A stretch of 28,983 nt of DNA. Source: Paramacrobiotus richtersi. Its lineage: Eukaryota > Tardigrada > Eutardigrada > Parachela > Macrobiotidae. The notes below the pieces were generated by a model. It was not told the origin of the DNA. It was given only the letters and a program-made list of their open reading frames with translations, and did no database searches. Shown one piece after another: positions 9,780 through 20,780 of the stretch. The DNA lies in the NCBI GenBank assembly GCA_034698045.1, contig JAQGAU010000402.1:1-28983 (forward strand). The letters are read 5' to 3'. The position numbers and the translations under genes are program-made. Each line of letters starts with the position of its first letter. Position 1 is the first letter of the stretch.

Positions 9780-11908
9780 ATGACGTGTCCCAGCATCAGG
9801 TTCTTATCGTTCGCGAGAGGATATTTCACGCACGAATTTCGGTGTCCCAAGATTGTGGACGTGCCAGATGATCAAGGACTTCTTCGAAATGGCATGGTGG
9901 TCGATGTGACAGAGAATGGGCTCCTCGTCGATTTTTTTTGCAATGGACAGCCACCTCGTCTAGTGGAGTATGGCAAACTGTTTCACTGTCGATGGGGGCC
10001 GGGCACTTTCCACGGTGATGATGTCAACAACTCTGGCATAGTCCAGGTGCTCTTGAGACCCAGTCCCGACCGACCCTTTGCTTGGTATTTTGCTGAATGT
10101 TTGGATATTGGAACGAGCTTCTTATATGGCTCGGAATTGGTCAAGATTAAGCTCGAGTGGGAAGGCGCGGTTGTGGAGGAGATTGTGCACAAATCGCAAA
10201 TCCGGAATGTCCCGAGTGAGACTGATGAGCGGATTGGCAAGGATTATTTTGAGATTGGATCGTGCCGCGTGCCTTGTCATTACGCATCGTCCTTGACTGA
10301 TTCTTCGCCGCTATGGAAAATGTGCTGTCGGGGCTTGCAAAGGGTGGAACAGGCGCACGCATACGCATCCGCAATGGAAATGTGGACTATCTACAACGCC
10401 GAAAAAACACGCGGCCTCCTGCACTGGAACATCGCTTGAGGAAGCAGCGTCAACATCCCGACTTGGTATGCCTTCAAACAGCGTAGCAGCAGCAAACAGT
10501 TACTGCAAAAAAACTTGACTGAATATTAATTTTTCGAATTTTCGCGTGATTTAAAAGGGCCGATTCCTTGCTGTAATTTTTTCTGTTTCTGGTGTGACTT
10601 TTGTGCTCTTTCTAGCATAAATGCCTGAACTGGGTGGCGGAACGCATGGAGGACTGTTTGAAGAAAGGGTTGGTATGGTCCGGCGCGTTCTTCACCCGAT
10701 CGCGTATGACGGTACAGCCAGATGATCATGCAGCATCGATGCCGTTCCGCTGCTTACCAATCGGCGTCCTTGTCGAGACCTTCCAGTATTTCGAGTCATT
10801 TACCCGTGTCATGCTTCTTCGCGTGTCTACCCAGTGGGATGGGATCTTGAGCAAGGAGGCTCTCTTCAAGGACGTTTGGGTTTCACCAAACTATCGTTAC
10901 GATTGTCCGTTCAAGTGGTCCGTTTGGGATTCTCTGCACTGTGTCGTCTTGGCCCTGACTAAGCTCGTGACCAAAGCTACCAAGTGGATGATTATTGTGG
11001 ACAGCCCCGATATTGGAGATTATCAGCCCATTGAGAAACCGCTGGGCCTTATTTCGGATGTTGCTCGATATTTCAATATGCCGTTCTCTGAAAAACTCAA
11101 TGTTATCATATTCGGGTTCTACTGGTTCCCGGGCAATCAAGCTTCTATTTACGACGGTTTGGAGAAGATGGCAAGTCTTTGCACCCGTTGTGCGTCCGTC
11201 TGTGATACGCTGCTCTGGATAGACTGCACGTTTGAAGTTCCGCCAAATGAGAAAGCTTTTTTTTGGATTGATAGAGAATCGATTAAAGTATCCTCACCAA
11301 CTTTACACGCAGACTTATGGGAGATGTTGGATCGCAACGCTCCTGCGGTAAACCTCAAGAAGCTTTCCCAATGGCTGACTCGAAGAACCCACACTGAAGA
11401 AGCGAGATATGTAAGTTATTTTCTCGTAAGTGCTCGTTTCTCGTTTTTCTCGTAGGTTCAAACTGATAATTTTCACATTGTCTAGCAAACAATCGTTCAG
11501 TTGTTCAGAAAATACCTACAATATTCGCTTTTCTGACACATTTTCCAAAATGCCAAGTGGCTCTGGTAATGCACAAAATACGACAGAAGGCCAAAATTTA
11601 ATATGAACTGCTGTTGTCGTGCATAATTTCGTTCAATAGACAGGCAGTCACAGGCTCAATAGCATATTAATTTTCAGATTTTGGAGGAGTTTCAAGCTGC
11701 AGATCCACGCATTACTCTCCAGTCCGCACTCTACCATGGCAATGAGCTCGAACAGATGGAACCGGACAAGCTGGATGTTCGACGTCTGACCAGGCTGACG
11801 CTGTGGGCGTTGTCTGCAGAAATGGCGAAGGACGGTTCCCGTGGAGTGAAGCGTCTGTTGGATGATGATTCCCTTAATGACCCTGATTACGATCCCGATT
11901 CGCGATGA
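9780..11908 (+). pseudogene. Frameshifted FMRP-like Agenet/F-box copy, three exons
   Basis: The exon layout is preserved: 9780-10465, 10616-11410 and 11678-11908, with GT-AG introns of 150 and 267 bp. Exon 1 keeps both Agenet-like repeats ('NGMVVDVTENGLLVDFF', 'DRPFAWYFAE', 'EEIVHKSQIRNVP'). One base is missing between 10360 and 10361 relative to sister copies, so the frame reaches a TGA at 10437-10439. In the other frame the sequence continues as expected ('IRIRNGNVDYLQRR' through 'QHPDL') to the donor. Exon 2 is open over 265 codons with an F-box ('CLPIGVLVETFQYFESFTRV'). Exon 3 stops after 'DPDYDPDSR' because the acidic tail is shifted out of frame by one base near 11903. The copy is probably a young pseudogene. 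A consensus error in the assembly would give the same picture, since all splice sites are sound. Confidence 0.75.
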
Positions 11909-12590
11909 GGATTCGTCTAGCTATGAAGATGCAAATTCGAATGTAATTGAGTCAACCATTAATGTTATTTCCGATCACGTCACTTAAACTTTTGTTCTTT
12001 GGCTGGCCGCCTGCACCGTCCGTATTTCGCAAGTAATTCAATTTTTGATTTTCCTGAGACTCATCTTACGGTTGCGATGTCCGAGAGATTGTAAATAGAT
12101 TGTAAGTTGATTGATTGATGAATGTACATTTTCAGCGGTTATTAAATAAGTCTATGTTCCTAACTGTTGTCGTATTTCGAATCCTTCGGCCTTTTGAATG
12201 CTGAGTTAGAAATGTGCGGTTACAAACCTAGGACTGGCAATTGGCAGCTTTGCTACTCTAACTTTGGACAAACGCATGCAAGTCTGCTGCATGGCCTGAT
12301 ATAAATCCGAAAGTCAAACAATAATGCGTAACACATTTTCCACACTGCGTAATACATGGTTAAGCTTTTGTGCGTTTTTTGAAGCACTGGGAAGGAAAAC
12401 CGAAGCTGTTACTGCGGGTGTACAGATGACTTCCCCTTTACATGGGGAAAAGTTTTGGCTTTCTTCACATACCTTTCAGTCGCTTTGGTTTCAGTGGTTT
12501 GCATTTGGAGTTTCCAAACTGTAGCACCAACATTGAACAGGATTTATTATGGACCATGCCAGTTTATGGAAATATATGCAACGGATGTCT
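11909..12590. other. 3' flank and spacer, no gene seen
   Basis: The first 60 bases continue the displaced acidic tail in another frame. Positions 12045-12165 align with other 3' flanks ('cctgagactcat' and 'aataagtct'). Positions about 12470-12560 resemble about 27600-27700 upstream of another copy ('atacctttcagtc' followed by 'cttt'), so upstream DNA of the next gene starts here. Short frames at 12324-12684 lack family features. Confidence 0.4.
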
Positions 12591-12591
12591 G

Positions 12592-12700
12592 TTTGTGCAC
12601 GGCTCAACCGCCCAGAGACATAGTATTGTGACTGCCGAGTGGGAAGTTAGTCCCTTCAGGCCAACGGCCCACCAGGGCGGCTGATACCGCGATGCGCAGT
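12592..12700 (+). promoter_or_regulatory. Conserved upstream block, copy at 12835
   Basis: This block is shared with the upstream regions of the copies at 16251 and 27947. It has 'aaccgccca' at 12606-12614 and 'ccagggcggctga' at 12672-12684; ccgccc (12608) and gggcgg (12675) start 67 bp apart. 'tgtgcacgg' precedes it, as in the copy at 27947. It lies about 135 bp before the ATG, so it is a candidate core promoter or 5' UTR segment. The regulatory role is inferred from conservation alone. Confidence 0.5.
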
Positions 12701-12834
12701 ATAGCGCTACTTGACATTCATTCATGCAGTTTTTCTTCTTTCGTTAGCCTGCTACTTGAAATAATCTTTGGTCACAGGAAAACAATCCTTGCCTCTTAGC
12801 TGTGCTACAATCGAAGAACTTTAAGGCTATAACC

Positions 12835-15381
12835 ATGACGTGCCCAAGTGTACGGTTCTTATCGTTCGTGAAGTATTTTGCGGAGGATTTTGACTGGGGA
12901 AATGCCGTGGACGTTCCAGACGGCCAAGGACTTCTTCAGGTGGGAATGGTGGTCGATACAGCGAAAGAAGGGGTCCTCGTCGACTTTTTTTGCCCAGGCC
13001 AGTCGCCTCGTCTCGTTCAGTACAGCAGATTATTCCATTGCCCGGGAAACTCCACTCGTGAAGTCGAGAACCCTGACACGGTCCAGGTTCTCCTGCGTAT
13101 TAGCAAAGATGTTCCCTTCGCTTGGTTTGCTGCTAAACTTCTGGCCACCGATACCTACCTGTCTCCGGCTCGACTGGTTGAAGTGGAACTCGAGCTTGAA
13201 GGGGCTGTGGTGAAGGAGATTGTGCACACATCGCAGATCCGAAATGTTCCGGCCGATGGAGAGACCCCTGTAGTCAAGGACAGTTATTTCTGGACTGGAT
13301 CGTGGGCCGTTCCCGATGAGTATGCATCCTCTGTCCTTAATCACTCGCAACATCCACTACGCGTTCACAATGGAGACATGGAATATCTTTTGTGCGCACC
13401 ACGCCAGTCGCTTGATCTAGTAAGTTTTCTATTTTCTGAACCTGAAGAAAGAAACCAGCACTATTCTAGCTTTTCCGACCGCTCTGACTTTTTCGCGTTT
13501 TACGTAGAATAAGAAAATGTTATTGTCGTTGCAAAAAGCGTGACATGTCGATGTTAGTAGTCTGAAAGAAATTCTGGCACTGGAAGAACGGAATCTCTAA
13601 GTTCTTGTTTTCTTTCCAGGAAAACTATTTGGACAGGTTATCGCGACGTGTACAGTGCTCGTTAGAGAAAGGCCTGGTATGGTCTGGCAGATTTTTCACA
13701 CAGGCTCGTGTGACCGTGCTGCCTGACGACAATCCTACATCGGTGCCGAGTCCGTACTTGGTATTCTTACCCGCTCACTTGCTTGGGGAGATTTTCCAGT
13801 TTCTGGACTCTGTTGACCGTGTCCGGCAGCGGCGCGTGTGCACACTTTGGAATTATGTTTTGAGCATGGAGTCGCTGTTTTTGGACGTTCGTGTATGCCC
13901 CAAGTATCTGTACGGTTGCCCATTCAAGTGGCCTGTCACGGATACTCTGCATGCCGTCGTACTCGGCATGACCACTCTCATGACCAAATTTACCAAGTGG
14001 GTGATTATTGAGAGCAGTGGCGACAACTATTCACCTCTTGGTGTTAATCAGTACGTCGACGAACCGCTGCGTTTGATCGCTAATGCAGTTCAGTATTTTA
14101 AATTGCCATGTGCCGGAAAGTTGAATTTCGTCATCTCCCATTATCGCTGGTATCAGGCCTGTACCACTCCTCTTGAGTACGGTGTAGAACAGTTGGCAGC
14201 ATTATGCGAGAAGTTAGCGCCGGTATGTGAAAACATCCTGTGGAAAAACTGCACGTTTCAGGCGTGCCGTGTTGATTCCATTCTCCAGATCGGCAGAGGA
14301 ATGATAAAACCTGCTTCAGCAACTCTGGAGGCCGATCTATGGGAAATGTTGGACAGTAACGCCCCTGAAGTAAACGCGGGGGAGATGTCCCAGTGGCTGG
14401 CTCAAGGTACCTACTTCGGGGATGTGGAATTTGTAAGTGCTTATCTCACAGAGCAAGTGCGGATAATTGCTACTATCGCGAGTAACAGCGGCATCCATAT
14501 ACCTATGTGAAAACAACCTAATGTCACTGCAGACCAGTTTGATGCGATTGTATGAAGAAATGAGATACTTCCGGTAGTCTATCTCAGCATTGTTACTTAT
14601 TGCATCTAACCATTCTCTCTTCACTATCGAACCCTTAATTGTTCTTCAACATTACAAGATATCCTTGTCATTTCTTTTTGTGTGCATCGCCAGCTTGTTA
14701 CCGGTTTGCTCTAACTGCACGTGCACACAGGGACTAAATTATGGCAAGCACGTCAGATGCTGGGGTCACGATACATGTTTACCTAATTAGATCTAAATGC
14801 GTTCAGCAAAAAAAACAAAACACAAAAAGCATCAGTGTACAGCCCGATTTTTATACAATTTTCCGCTTTGAAATCGTAAATAAAATCTTAAATTGTCAAA
14901 TTCAACCCAACCAGACCCAGACCATCCAGTCAAGAATTTGTTTCGTAATCTTAATCCACTGCAGTCCATTTCAAAATGTTGGATGCAGGTTACTACTTAT
15001 TGCTGAAACGTTATATGCCGATTTTATCCTGTATTGTTATCTAGAATTAACAGACTAATTTCAGTGTGACCGTTCCAGGTGTTGGACGAGTTTCAGATTC
15101 CGAATCCGCGTCTCGTTACCCAGTCGACACTGTACCGAGGCGATGAGCTGACTGACATGACAGAAGGAGATATGTGGGAGCGGGAGTTGGATGTTCGGCG
15201 TCTGACTCGACTGACGCTATGGGCGCTGTCCGATGAATTGTCACACGCGCCCCTTGACGTGGAACATCCGTCAGTGGAGTCTAGCAACGACGATGGATCC
15301 AGTCCTGTTTCAAAGGGAAACGAATCTGAACATTGTGCTGAAAATGTGTCTGTTGATGGTGAGGCTTCCGATAGCAAGTGA
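12835..15381 (+). CDS. Intact FMRP-like Agenet/F-box protein, three exons
   Basis: Proposed join is 12835-13419, 13620-14432, 15079-15381 (566 aa). Introns of 200 and 646 bp are GT-AG (gtaagt donors), phase 0. I chose the ATG at 12835 because 'MTCPS.RFLSF' is the shared start; the open frame upstream begins with GTG only. Exon 1 keeps both Agenet-like repeats ('VGMVVDTAKEGVLVDFF', 'IVHTSQIRNVP') but lacks about 16 residues of the KH0-like part: 'LWKMC' is absent and the frame jumps to 'HPLRVHNGDMEYL'. The F-box is at protein residues about 245-282 ('LPAHLLGEIFQFLDSVDRV', 'RRVCTLWN'). The C-terminal region has 'PCAGKLNFVISHYRWY' and 'ILWKNCTF'. The last exon has 'ELDVRRLTRLTLWALSDEL' and a Ser/Glu/Asp-rich tail. 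The 'QRRVCTLWN' signature groups it with the copy at 16251. Confidence 0.83.
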
Positions 15382-15975
15382 ATGGTTTTGCAGCACAGCA
15401 GCTGATTTCCTCTGCATCCAGCGAAATGTACCGAAAATGGTGTAGTACTGTAACCATTGTACGAAAAGCGTTTTGATAATGGCATGTACAGTGTAATATC
15501 TTTGGTTTGTTTATGGGTACAAGTGGTGTAATGGGAAGTAGTGTATCGAGTAACCTTTCTAATAACATGTTTTAATTTCGCTTGTGTCATTTAACGTTCT
15601 CCAGGCGGAAAAGTGCATTTCCTGTATCAACAAAAGCCAGCTTTAGTGATGCCATGTACTACAGTAAGATACTTGTGTTTTTATGGATGCTACCAATGTA
15701 GTGGAGATCAGTCACTTGCGTTTTCATGTACTTTTTTGTACGATTATTGGTGAAAACGTGTGCATTTTTTGTTTGACTTCTTGAAACTGTTGTAGTAATG
15801 ATTACTGGTGTGTTTCGCGATAAAACTGTTTCAACCGATCGCAGATAATTATGTTAAAAGATGCTGCGCTGAGTCTGTTTAGCATTTAAAGGAATTTTGG
15901 ACTGTTGTTGTCATTTGTTTGCGCTGAGAACTGACGACGAACAATTGTGAACAGACATCCGGTGCGTGTAAGTAC
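15382..15975. other. 3' flank and spacer, no gene seen
   Basis: No coding frame with family features is visible. A 165-codon open frame on the - strand (15093-15590) mostly mirrors exon 3 of the + gene and is a shadow. Positions 15705-15735 ('gtcacttgcgttttcatg') recall the downstream flanks near 8085 and 18533. Nothing else is recognised. Confidence 0.4.
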
Positions 15976-16076
15976 TCGGTCTGACCGCCCAGACTGACAG
16001 TTGGAAACTGATGCGAGCGGAAGTTGTTCAGATCAGGCTGGCGGCATACCAGGGCGGCTGGCGTTCCGATGCGGGT
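15976..16076 (+). promoter_or_regulatory. Conserved upstream block, copy at 16251
   Basis: This is the same block as at 12592 and 27731, with 'gaccgcccaga' at 15983-15993 and 'ataccagggcggctgg' at 16046-16061. The ccgccc (15985) and gggcgg (16052) start 67 bp apart. 'agatcaggct' and 'gcagcatacca'-type wording is nearly identical to the copy at 27731. It is about 175 bp before the ATG. Function is inferred. Confidence 0.5.
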
Positions 16077-16250
16077 AAACGTTTTATTTAGTGGTTCATA
16101 TTTTATGATTGTAAATTGGAAATCCACATTCTTTCGAAATTGATCAGCTTTGTTCGTTCGTGAGCTTGCGTGCTTCCAGAAAAATGATCCGTTAGACGCA
16201 AGAAACCAAGCGCGGTCTCCGAGTCAAGGCGAAATCGAACAGATTTAGCC

Positions 16251-18271
16251 ATGACGTGCCCCAGCATACGGTTTTTATCGTTTGCAAAGCATTTTGCGCA
16301 GCAATTTGGCTTGGAAAATGTCGTGAACGTACCAGACGCCCAAGGACTTCATCAGCTGGGAATGGTAATCGGTACATCGGAAGAAGGGGTCCTCGTCGAC
16401 TTCTTTTGCAAAGGACAGCCACCTCGTCCCGTACATTATGGCAAACTGTTTCAGTGCTCCAGCTCCTACGCTGACGAGCTCGATGACGCTGAGAGGATTC
16501 AGGTGCTCGTGCGTATTAGCCAAGATGTTTCCTTCACCTGGATTGCCGCCAAATTCCTGGACACCGATACCCACCTGTATCCCCCTCGACTGGTTGAAGT
16601 GGAACTGGAGCTGGACGGCGCTGTGGTGAAGGAGATTGTGCACACATCTCAGATCCGAAGTATCGCGGCCGAGGGTGAAACGCGAATAGTCGATGAGCAC
16701 TTTTTTGGGACACGATCGTTTGTCGTGCCCGATCAGTATGCATCCCTGTTTGGCGATGATTCAGTGTTGTGGAAAATGTGCAACCGTGAGTTGCATAGTA
16801 CGACCGGGATATATCCAATACGCATTCGTAACAGGAATGTGGAATATTTCATGGGGGTGGCAAGAGGGCAGTCGCTGAACCAATTTAACCTTGTAAGTTG
16901 TTGGTTGACTGCGCCTTTAGAAAATGTCATGGCTTGATAAAGATGAAGTGAAGTTAGAATCATTACCAACTACGAGTACCGAAAGTTAATCCTATTCGGA
17001 ATTTAGTTAGAAATCATTGCTGCCTTCGCTTGTCACGTAGTCTTATCGTATTTACGATCTGATTCAGACAAAGACAGGAAAAGGGTATATCTTTGGAACT
17101 CTTAGGTTTGTCTTTTTTCCAGGAAAACTGCCTGGAACGACTGCGGTTGCACGCAGACTGGTGTTCGGACAAAGGGTTGGTATGGTCTGGCAGTTGTTTT
17201 GCGCGAGCTCCTGTGACTACGCTGCCTGACGATTATCCAGTTTCCACGGCCGTTTTCTGCTTGTCATCCTTACCCACTGACGTGCTCGGGGAGATTTTCC
17301 GGTTTCTGGACTCTGTTGAGCGTGTCCGGCAGCGCCGCGTGTGTACACTCTGGAATTGTATTCTGCGGATGCAGACTCTGTTTGTGGACGTTTGGGTACG
17401 CTTGAAGTACCGTTATGATTCCCCATTCAAGTGGCCTGTCTTTGAGACTCTCCATGTCGTCGTATTGGCCATGACTACTCTGGTCACCGAATCTACCAAG
17501 TGGATGATTATTGGAGGGCAGTAGAGATAATGGCTCGCCTCATTGCTTCGAACAGCGCACTGAAGCGCCGCTGCGCCTTATAGCCGATGTGGCACGGTAT
17601 TTCAAACTGCCATGCGCTGGGAAGCTGAATTTCATCATCTCCCAGTATTGCTGGTATCCGGGTGGTGAAACACTGCTAGACGGTGTGGAAATGTTGGCTG
17701 ATTTGTGCAAGAAGTTAGCGTCCGTGTGTGATTCCTTGGTGTGGAAAAACTGCACGTTTCTGGATTGGTATGTTGTTTCCAGTCTTCAAATTCACAGAGG
17801 ATCGATCAAACCGGCTTCGTCAAATCTGCAGGCGGATCTGTGGGAATTTCTAAACAGCAGCGCCCCGCAAAGGAACCTGGACGAGATATCTCGGTCGACG
17901 GTGGCTGCTGACTCTGGGAAGCAGTTTACAGGTTGCAAGTATTTGGGCCTCAGCCGAATTAACCGAGGTACCGATACATAATTGACACTGTAATCCAGCT
18001 CACAAATCTCCCTTCTGTGATGACCGAAGATCTGAAACTGTTGCAGGCGCTGCTGGAGTTTCACATTCCGGATCCGCGTCTTGCTTCCAGACACGCACTG
18101 TACCGAAGCGATGAGATCACTGAACTCTTACGAAAGGATAATTGGCAGCGTGAGTTGGAGGTTTGGCGTCTGACCAAGCTGACGCTGTGGGCGTTTTCTG
18201 ACGCCATGGCACACACGTCCCTTGGTTCTGCGGATGAATCAAGTAAAAACGATGGTTCCAGCGCGCCCTAA
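16251..18271 (+). pseudogene. Frameshifted FMRP-like Agenet/F-box copy, eroded splice donor
   Basis: Exon 1 (16251-16892, 214 codons, gtaagt donor) is open and complete, with 'LGMVIGTSEEGVLVDFF', 'IVHTSQIRSIA' and 'LWKMCNREL'. Exon 2 starts at 17123 after 'ttttttccag' and has the F-box 'SLPTDVLGEIFRFLDSVERV'. An extra G at 17513-17514 breaks the frame, giving a TAG at 17522-17524; removing it joins 'WMII' to the following 'GSRDNGS'. The frame then runs through 'PCAGKLNFIISQYCWY' and 'LVWKNCTF', but the usual 'SQWLA...gtaagt' end is altered. Near 17931 only 'ggttgcaagt' is seen, in the wrong phase, and the frame reads on to TAA at 17979-17981. Exon 3 (18047-18271) follows a normal 'ctgttgcag' acceptor with 'ELEVWRLTKLTLWAFSDAMA' and a shortened tail. 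Intron 2 would be only about 115 bp. Most likely a decaying copy; its translation would end early in exon 2. Confidence 0.75.
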
Positions 18272-20017
18272 CCACGTTTACTCGGCTAAGGTTAGCGTAG
18301 GCTAGCGTAGTGACAATGTTGTTTTACTTGGTTTTTTTTCGGAATTGTGGAATACAAGAGTTTGTGGTTATTTGCGTCGCAAGGAAAGATGCTTAATCTA
18401 TTTCTGCGATTTGGTAGCGTAACTAGCATAGTGTATCGGTAATGCACACTGATAACGCCATGCACAGCGCATGATGCATTTGGTTTGTCTGAGACTGTGG
18501 GACCGTCGGTACCTATCATGTGCTAGAAAACAGTTACTTGCGTTTTTTGCATTTCCTTACTGATTATTTCCGACCGCCTTTGATAAACTTGTTTTTTTTT
18601 TCATTTGTGGCACGCATGTCGTGAAATAATAATAGCCTGAAATAATAGCCTACCGTTGAACAGCGTGGGACTATATCCGTCAAGGGAAAAGCTACAATGA
18701 TAAATCAACCTACTAGCTAATCGGTCGAAGCTTTTGATTAACAATTTTACGCTTGTTCTTCGATCACCGCTAATTTTATCTGGTATTGCACGTGGCTGTA
18801 TACAAGAAGTTCTCCATACATAGTCAGTAACTTCGCACCTGTAAAAACAGCTGCGATTTATTAAATTTGGGAAAACTCGGAAAAGTGATTTTGCAGTCCG
18901 CAAGCAGCTAATGCCAGATTCCACTTGTACGAGTACTTCGTACTAACACTTATGTCTTGCTGTAACTTGTTACAGTATTCAAAAACATGTCTGATAGCCG
19001 CACGCACGTTGAAACTAAATAAGGTTGAATAACAAGTGCGATAATCATTTCTTGCATTGACACATCAGGAACAGAGACTTATTCAATACGAGTAACTATT
19101 AGAATTACTGGGCTCGTAACCTTAACTTTAGCCGCAGTAAAAGCAAAAAATAAGTAAATTAGGGAATATGAACGATACCGGTGTCCAGCCGTAGCGCAAT
19201 GGTGACTCGTTATCGGAATTAGCATTACCAACTCGTTCTACTAGACGAATCTTCATTGGGAAGCGGGATCGTAATCAAGGGTCATTAATGGGATCATCCA
19301 GTGTACGCTTAGTGCCACGGGAACCCTTCTTCGCCATTTCTGCTGACAGCGCCCACATTGTCAGCCTAGTAAGGCGTCGAACATCCGGTTTACCGCAGTC
19401 CACTTGTCCGAGCTCATCTCCACATTACAGTGTGGATTTGACAGTAGTGCGTGGATCTGGCTCTTGAAACTCCTCCAACAACTATGTGCAATATGTTCTA
19501 ACATTGATGCACGAAAACAGGACTTTTTGATTGTCCCTCTGGCTCATTTTGCACAACCTAGGTTAACATGGAACTCGTATTTCGCAGATTAGCGCTGGCG
19601 TAGTGGCGTGTAGTCAGCCGTATCGTTCAACCAGGTCACAAAAGCGAGAACATTTTATAGTGCAAAGAGGCTCTGGCTAGTTCTAATCAGTTAATTTCCT
19701 TGCTACTTTTCAAGGAAAATAACTTCTTACAAATGCGTCATAAGAAAGGTAACGCTACTGCGCAGCAATATTCGTTTTAGGAAATTCGTTTACCTGCGAA
19801 ATTCCTGATTTTATAATTCGCTTAATTTAGTCTATTTCTTCATAAAAAGTATTTATTCGCGTTTCGCTTAGTACGTACAACAGTACAAATACATTCGCTG
19901 AATTTCGCACTGCTTTTGCTTGATACACGAACTGGTACGGACACTGTGACTTCTATCGCACTACACTCTTGTACCAATTGTGAGTACGAGACTTAATCAA
20001 AGCGTGAAGTTTCAGTG
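18272..20017. other. Gene-free stretch
   Basis: I see no family exon and no other recognisable gene. Positions 18495-18550 are duplicated downstream flank (compare 8045-8100). A short imperfect hairpin with arms 'atttccttg' and 'caaggaaaat' lies near 19693-19720. Short frames at 18601-18924 (-) and 19404-19592 (+) show no domain. Confidence 0.4.
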
Positions 20018-20352
20018 CAGCACAGTAGTGCACTGAGCACCGGTACCTAATTTTGTGAAAATGTGAATATGCAGCGTCATAATACAGCACAGTGGTGTAT
20101 TGAGCACAGGCACCTAGTTTTGTGAAAATGTGAACATGCAGCGTCACAATACAGCACAGCGGTATACTGAGCACCGGCACCTAATTTTGTGAAAATGTGA
20201 ACATGTAGCGTCATAATACAGCACAGTGGTACACTGAGCACCGGCACCTAATTTTGTGAAAAAGTGAATATGCAAGGTCATAACACAGCACACTGGTCCG
20301 CTGAATAGCGATACCTGATTTAGTAGAAAAAATGTAAACGCAAAGTCTAATA
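20018..20352. repeat. 67-bp tandem repeat, about five units
   Basis: Units begin with 'cagcaca' at 20018, 20085, 20152, 20219 and 20286, exactly 67 bp apart each time. Each unit carries 'gagcaccgg(t/c)acctaatt' followed by 'tttgtgaaaatgtgaa' and 'gcagcgtca'. The three middle units are close to identical; the fifth is clearly diverged. Lengths are uniform with no spacer/repeat alternation, so this is a minisatellite and not a CRISPR array. Open frames on the - strand across it are products of the repeat. Confidence 0.9.
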
Positions 20353-20556
20353 TTACTATACCGTTCATAAACAATTAACTCCATGGAAGAATGGTTGCCT
20401 AGATCAGAATTTGAGGAATTGTTTCACCGATGTCCAGGAAAAATGCCCTTTCCCACTCATTCCCTTTTGTAATGTCAAGCACACTAGATGAAGTTATGTC
20501 AGCGAAATATTAGCCAGAATGAATTACTGACCAGCATTTTTGACAGAAAGACTGCT

Positions 20557-20682
20557 AGTGTCACCGCGCCCCGAAGCCTCTCGCTAGTAATTAAGAAAAC
20601 AATTGCATTTTTTACACTATATGGATATAAAGTAAGCAATTGTTCTCTTAATTACTAGCGAGCGGCTTGCGCGCCCGGCACT
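20557..20682. mobile_element. Short palindromic MITE-like element, 126 bp
   Basis: The left arm includes 'ctcgctagtaattaagaaaa' (20579-20598) continuing to 'caattgc'. The right arm has the reverse complement: 'gcaattgtt' (20636-20644), then 'ctcttaattactagcgag' (20645-20662), with one mismatch in about 27 positions. The outer ends are GC-rich and also pair partly: 'agtgtcaccgcgcc' at 20557 and 'gcgcccggcact' ending at 20682. The loop is AT-rich. There is no coding capacity. The terminal AGTG/CACT recalls hAT-type ends, but I could not find a clear target-site duplication. Confidence 0.65.
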
Positions 20683-20780
20683 GTTTTGGGAGAAATTTGC
20701 TAATGCTAGACTAGGGTCACATCTGGGGTTGTTGGAAACATTAGACGGTCAGAGCATTAGACAACGCCCATAGAGTACCC

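Noticed and set aside
15093-15590. 165-codon - strand open frame
   Set aside because: It is largely the antisense of exon 3 of the + strand gene and has no motif of its own.
19188-19260. tRNA suggested by an A-box-like 'tagcgcaatgg'
   Set aside because: No B box at a proper distance and no acceptor stem.
20018-20352. Possible CRISPR-like array
   Set aside because: The whole 67-bp unit is repeated, including the parts between any conserved cores; there are no unique spacers, and the genome is eukaryotic.
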